Shown here piece by piece: positions 63,378 to 64,000 of a DNA stretch of 64,000 bases. Source of the stretch: Longimicrobiales bacterium (GTDB taxonomy: Bacteria > Gemmatimonadota > Gemmatimonadetes > Longimicrobiales > Gaopeijiaceae); contig CATQHQ010000002.1 in NCBI GenBank assembly GCA_958296005.1, forward strand, positions 1,237,501 to 1,301,500, in the 5' to 3' direction. The notes under the pieces were generated by a model, which was given only the letters and a program-made list of their open reading frames with translations, was not told the origin of the DNA and searched no databases. The number at the start of each line of letters is the position of its first letter. The stretch's first letter is position 1. A program made the position numbers and the translations under genes.

Positions 63378-64000
63378 CTAGCCGTCCCGGCGGGAGGAGC
63401 GGTCGCGCCCGGCGACGGTGCGCACGGACTTGCGGAGCGCCTCCAGCTCGTCGTGGACCGATGCGATCATTTCGGCCAAGAAGCCGGCCACGAAGCAGAG
63501 GGTGCCCACGGTCACCAAGAGGACGACCAGGTAGAGGAGCGGGCGGAACCCCTGCCCCAGCACGAACCGGGCGTAGAACGCCGCGGCACCGACCAGCACG
63601 CCCGAGCCCACAAGGATCGTCCCGGGCACCCCAAACGCCGTCATGGGCTTGCGGGAGAATCGCAGCCGGAACCAGACGGCCGCCAAGTCCAGCACGCCGC
63701 CCACGATCCGGCTTCGACGCGAGTACTTGGCTTCCCCAGCCCGTCGAGGGTGAAGGGCGATCTCGATCTCCGTCGCCGTGAAGCCCGCCTTGTGCGCCAT
63801 GACCACGAAGAACCGATGCCAGTCGTGACGGAGCCGCACCTCCTCAAGGATCTCGGCGCGGAACGCCTTCATCGAGTTCAGGTCGGTGACGGGGACGTCG
63901 AAGATCCGCCGGCTCAGGGCGTTGTACACCGACGATACCGCGCGCTTGTCGTAGGCCCCCACCTTCTTGCCGGTGACGATGTCCCATCCCTCCTCCAGCT
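63378..64000 (-). CDS. GT2-type glycosyltransferase with C-terminal membrane helices (5' truncated by window edge)
   Basis: The C-terminal ~207 residues are present; the gene continues past 64000. Visible parts are 'EEGWDIVTGKKVGAYDKRAV', then 'FDVPVTDLNSMKAFR', typical of GT2 enzymes acting on polyprenyl phosphate, and two membrane helices ('VGSGVLVGAAAFYARFVLGQ' and 'LLYLVVLLVTVGTLCFVAGF'). The N-terminal catalytic DxD is outside the window. It ends 15 bases before wecB. Confidence 0.85.
   Translation of the reverse strand, partial: LEEGWDIVTGKKVGAYDKRAVSSVYNALSRRIFDVPVTDLNSMKAFRAEILEEVRLRHDWHRFFVVMAHKAGFTATEIEIALHPRRAGEAKYSRRSRIVGGVLDLAAVWFRLRFSRKPMTAFGVPGTILVGSGVLVGAAAFYARFVLGQGFRPLLYLVVLLVTVGTLCFVAGFLAEMIASVHDELEALRKSVRTVAGRDRSSRRDG

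Overview
The window is a GC-rich stretch of bacterial chromosome, densely packed with genes; many neighbours overlap by 4 bases (GTGA or ATGA). It carries a complete outer-membrane and lipid A gene block (bamA, skp, lpxD, a fused lpxC-fabZ, lpxA, lpxB, lpxK), so the organism has two membranes. It also has mcsA-mcsB-clpC, bshC and a DUF512-der pair, which are more familiar from Firmicutes. This mix, together with the fused lpxC-fabZ, PorV-like and TPR lipoproteins and Ig/beta-propeller secreted proteins, suggests the Gemmatimonadota or a close relative. That placement is inference; no rRNA gene is present to confirm it.

Layout. 0-2 kb: envelope proteins. 2-4.2 kb: a GGDEF protein and prfB with its programmed frameshift. 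4.1-7.7 kb: lysS and a LolCDE-type ABC transporter. 7.7-11.8 kb: McsA, McsB and ClpC, a protein-arginine phosphorylation and proteolysis module. 11.8-21.4 kb: outer-membrane assembly and lipid A synthesis, with a Gfo/Idh-type dehydrogenase between lpxA and lpxB as in organisms that make 3-amino lipid A. 21.3-28 kb: rlmH, a methyltransferase, bshC, murJ and uvrC. 28-30.6 kb: two TPR proteins around a tRNA-Gly(CCC). 30.6-37.4 kb: DUF512, der, plsY, gpsA, a MerR regulator, surE and a DUF368 transporter with an extra domain, closed by a tRNA-Arg(CCT).

37.4-54.1 kb is accessory. It holds a large lipoprotein joining plant-type leucine-rich repeats to a metzincin-like protease, a HEPN/MNT toxin-antitoxin pair, a decayed AAA ATPase, a TM2 protein, an Ig/LVIVD secreted protein, a threonine dehydratase-like enzyme, two frameshifted lipoprotein genes, and a DUF262-HNH-AlbA_2 fusion that looks like a solitary defence protein. 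About 6.6 kb of this region lies between two inverted copies of a roughly 205-base sequence that contains the end of the dehydratase gene, a leader region and a lipoprotein signal peptide.

54.1-56.8 kb: gamma-glutamyltransferase and a TPR membrane protein. At 56815-56842 there is a sequence that closely matches known dif sites. Gene direction changes there: most genes to the left are on the plus strand and every gene to the right is on the minus strand, as expected if this is the replication terminus. 57-64 kb: a beta-lactamase-family hydrolase, proline dehydrogenase, an acyltransferase, a zinc-ribbon protein, and a glycosyltransferase/WecB group that runs off the right edge.

All calls were made by reading sequence and translations; no database search was run. 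Start codons are uncertain in several genes, and single-base frameshifts could be assembly errors.
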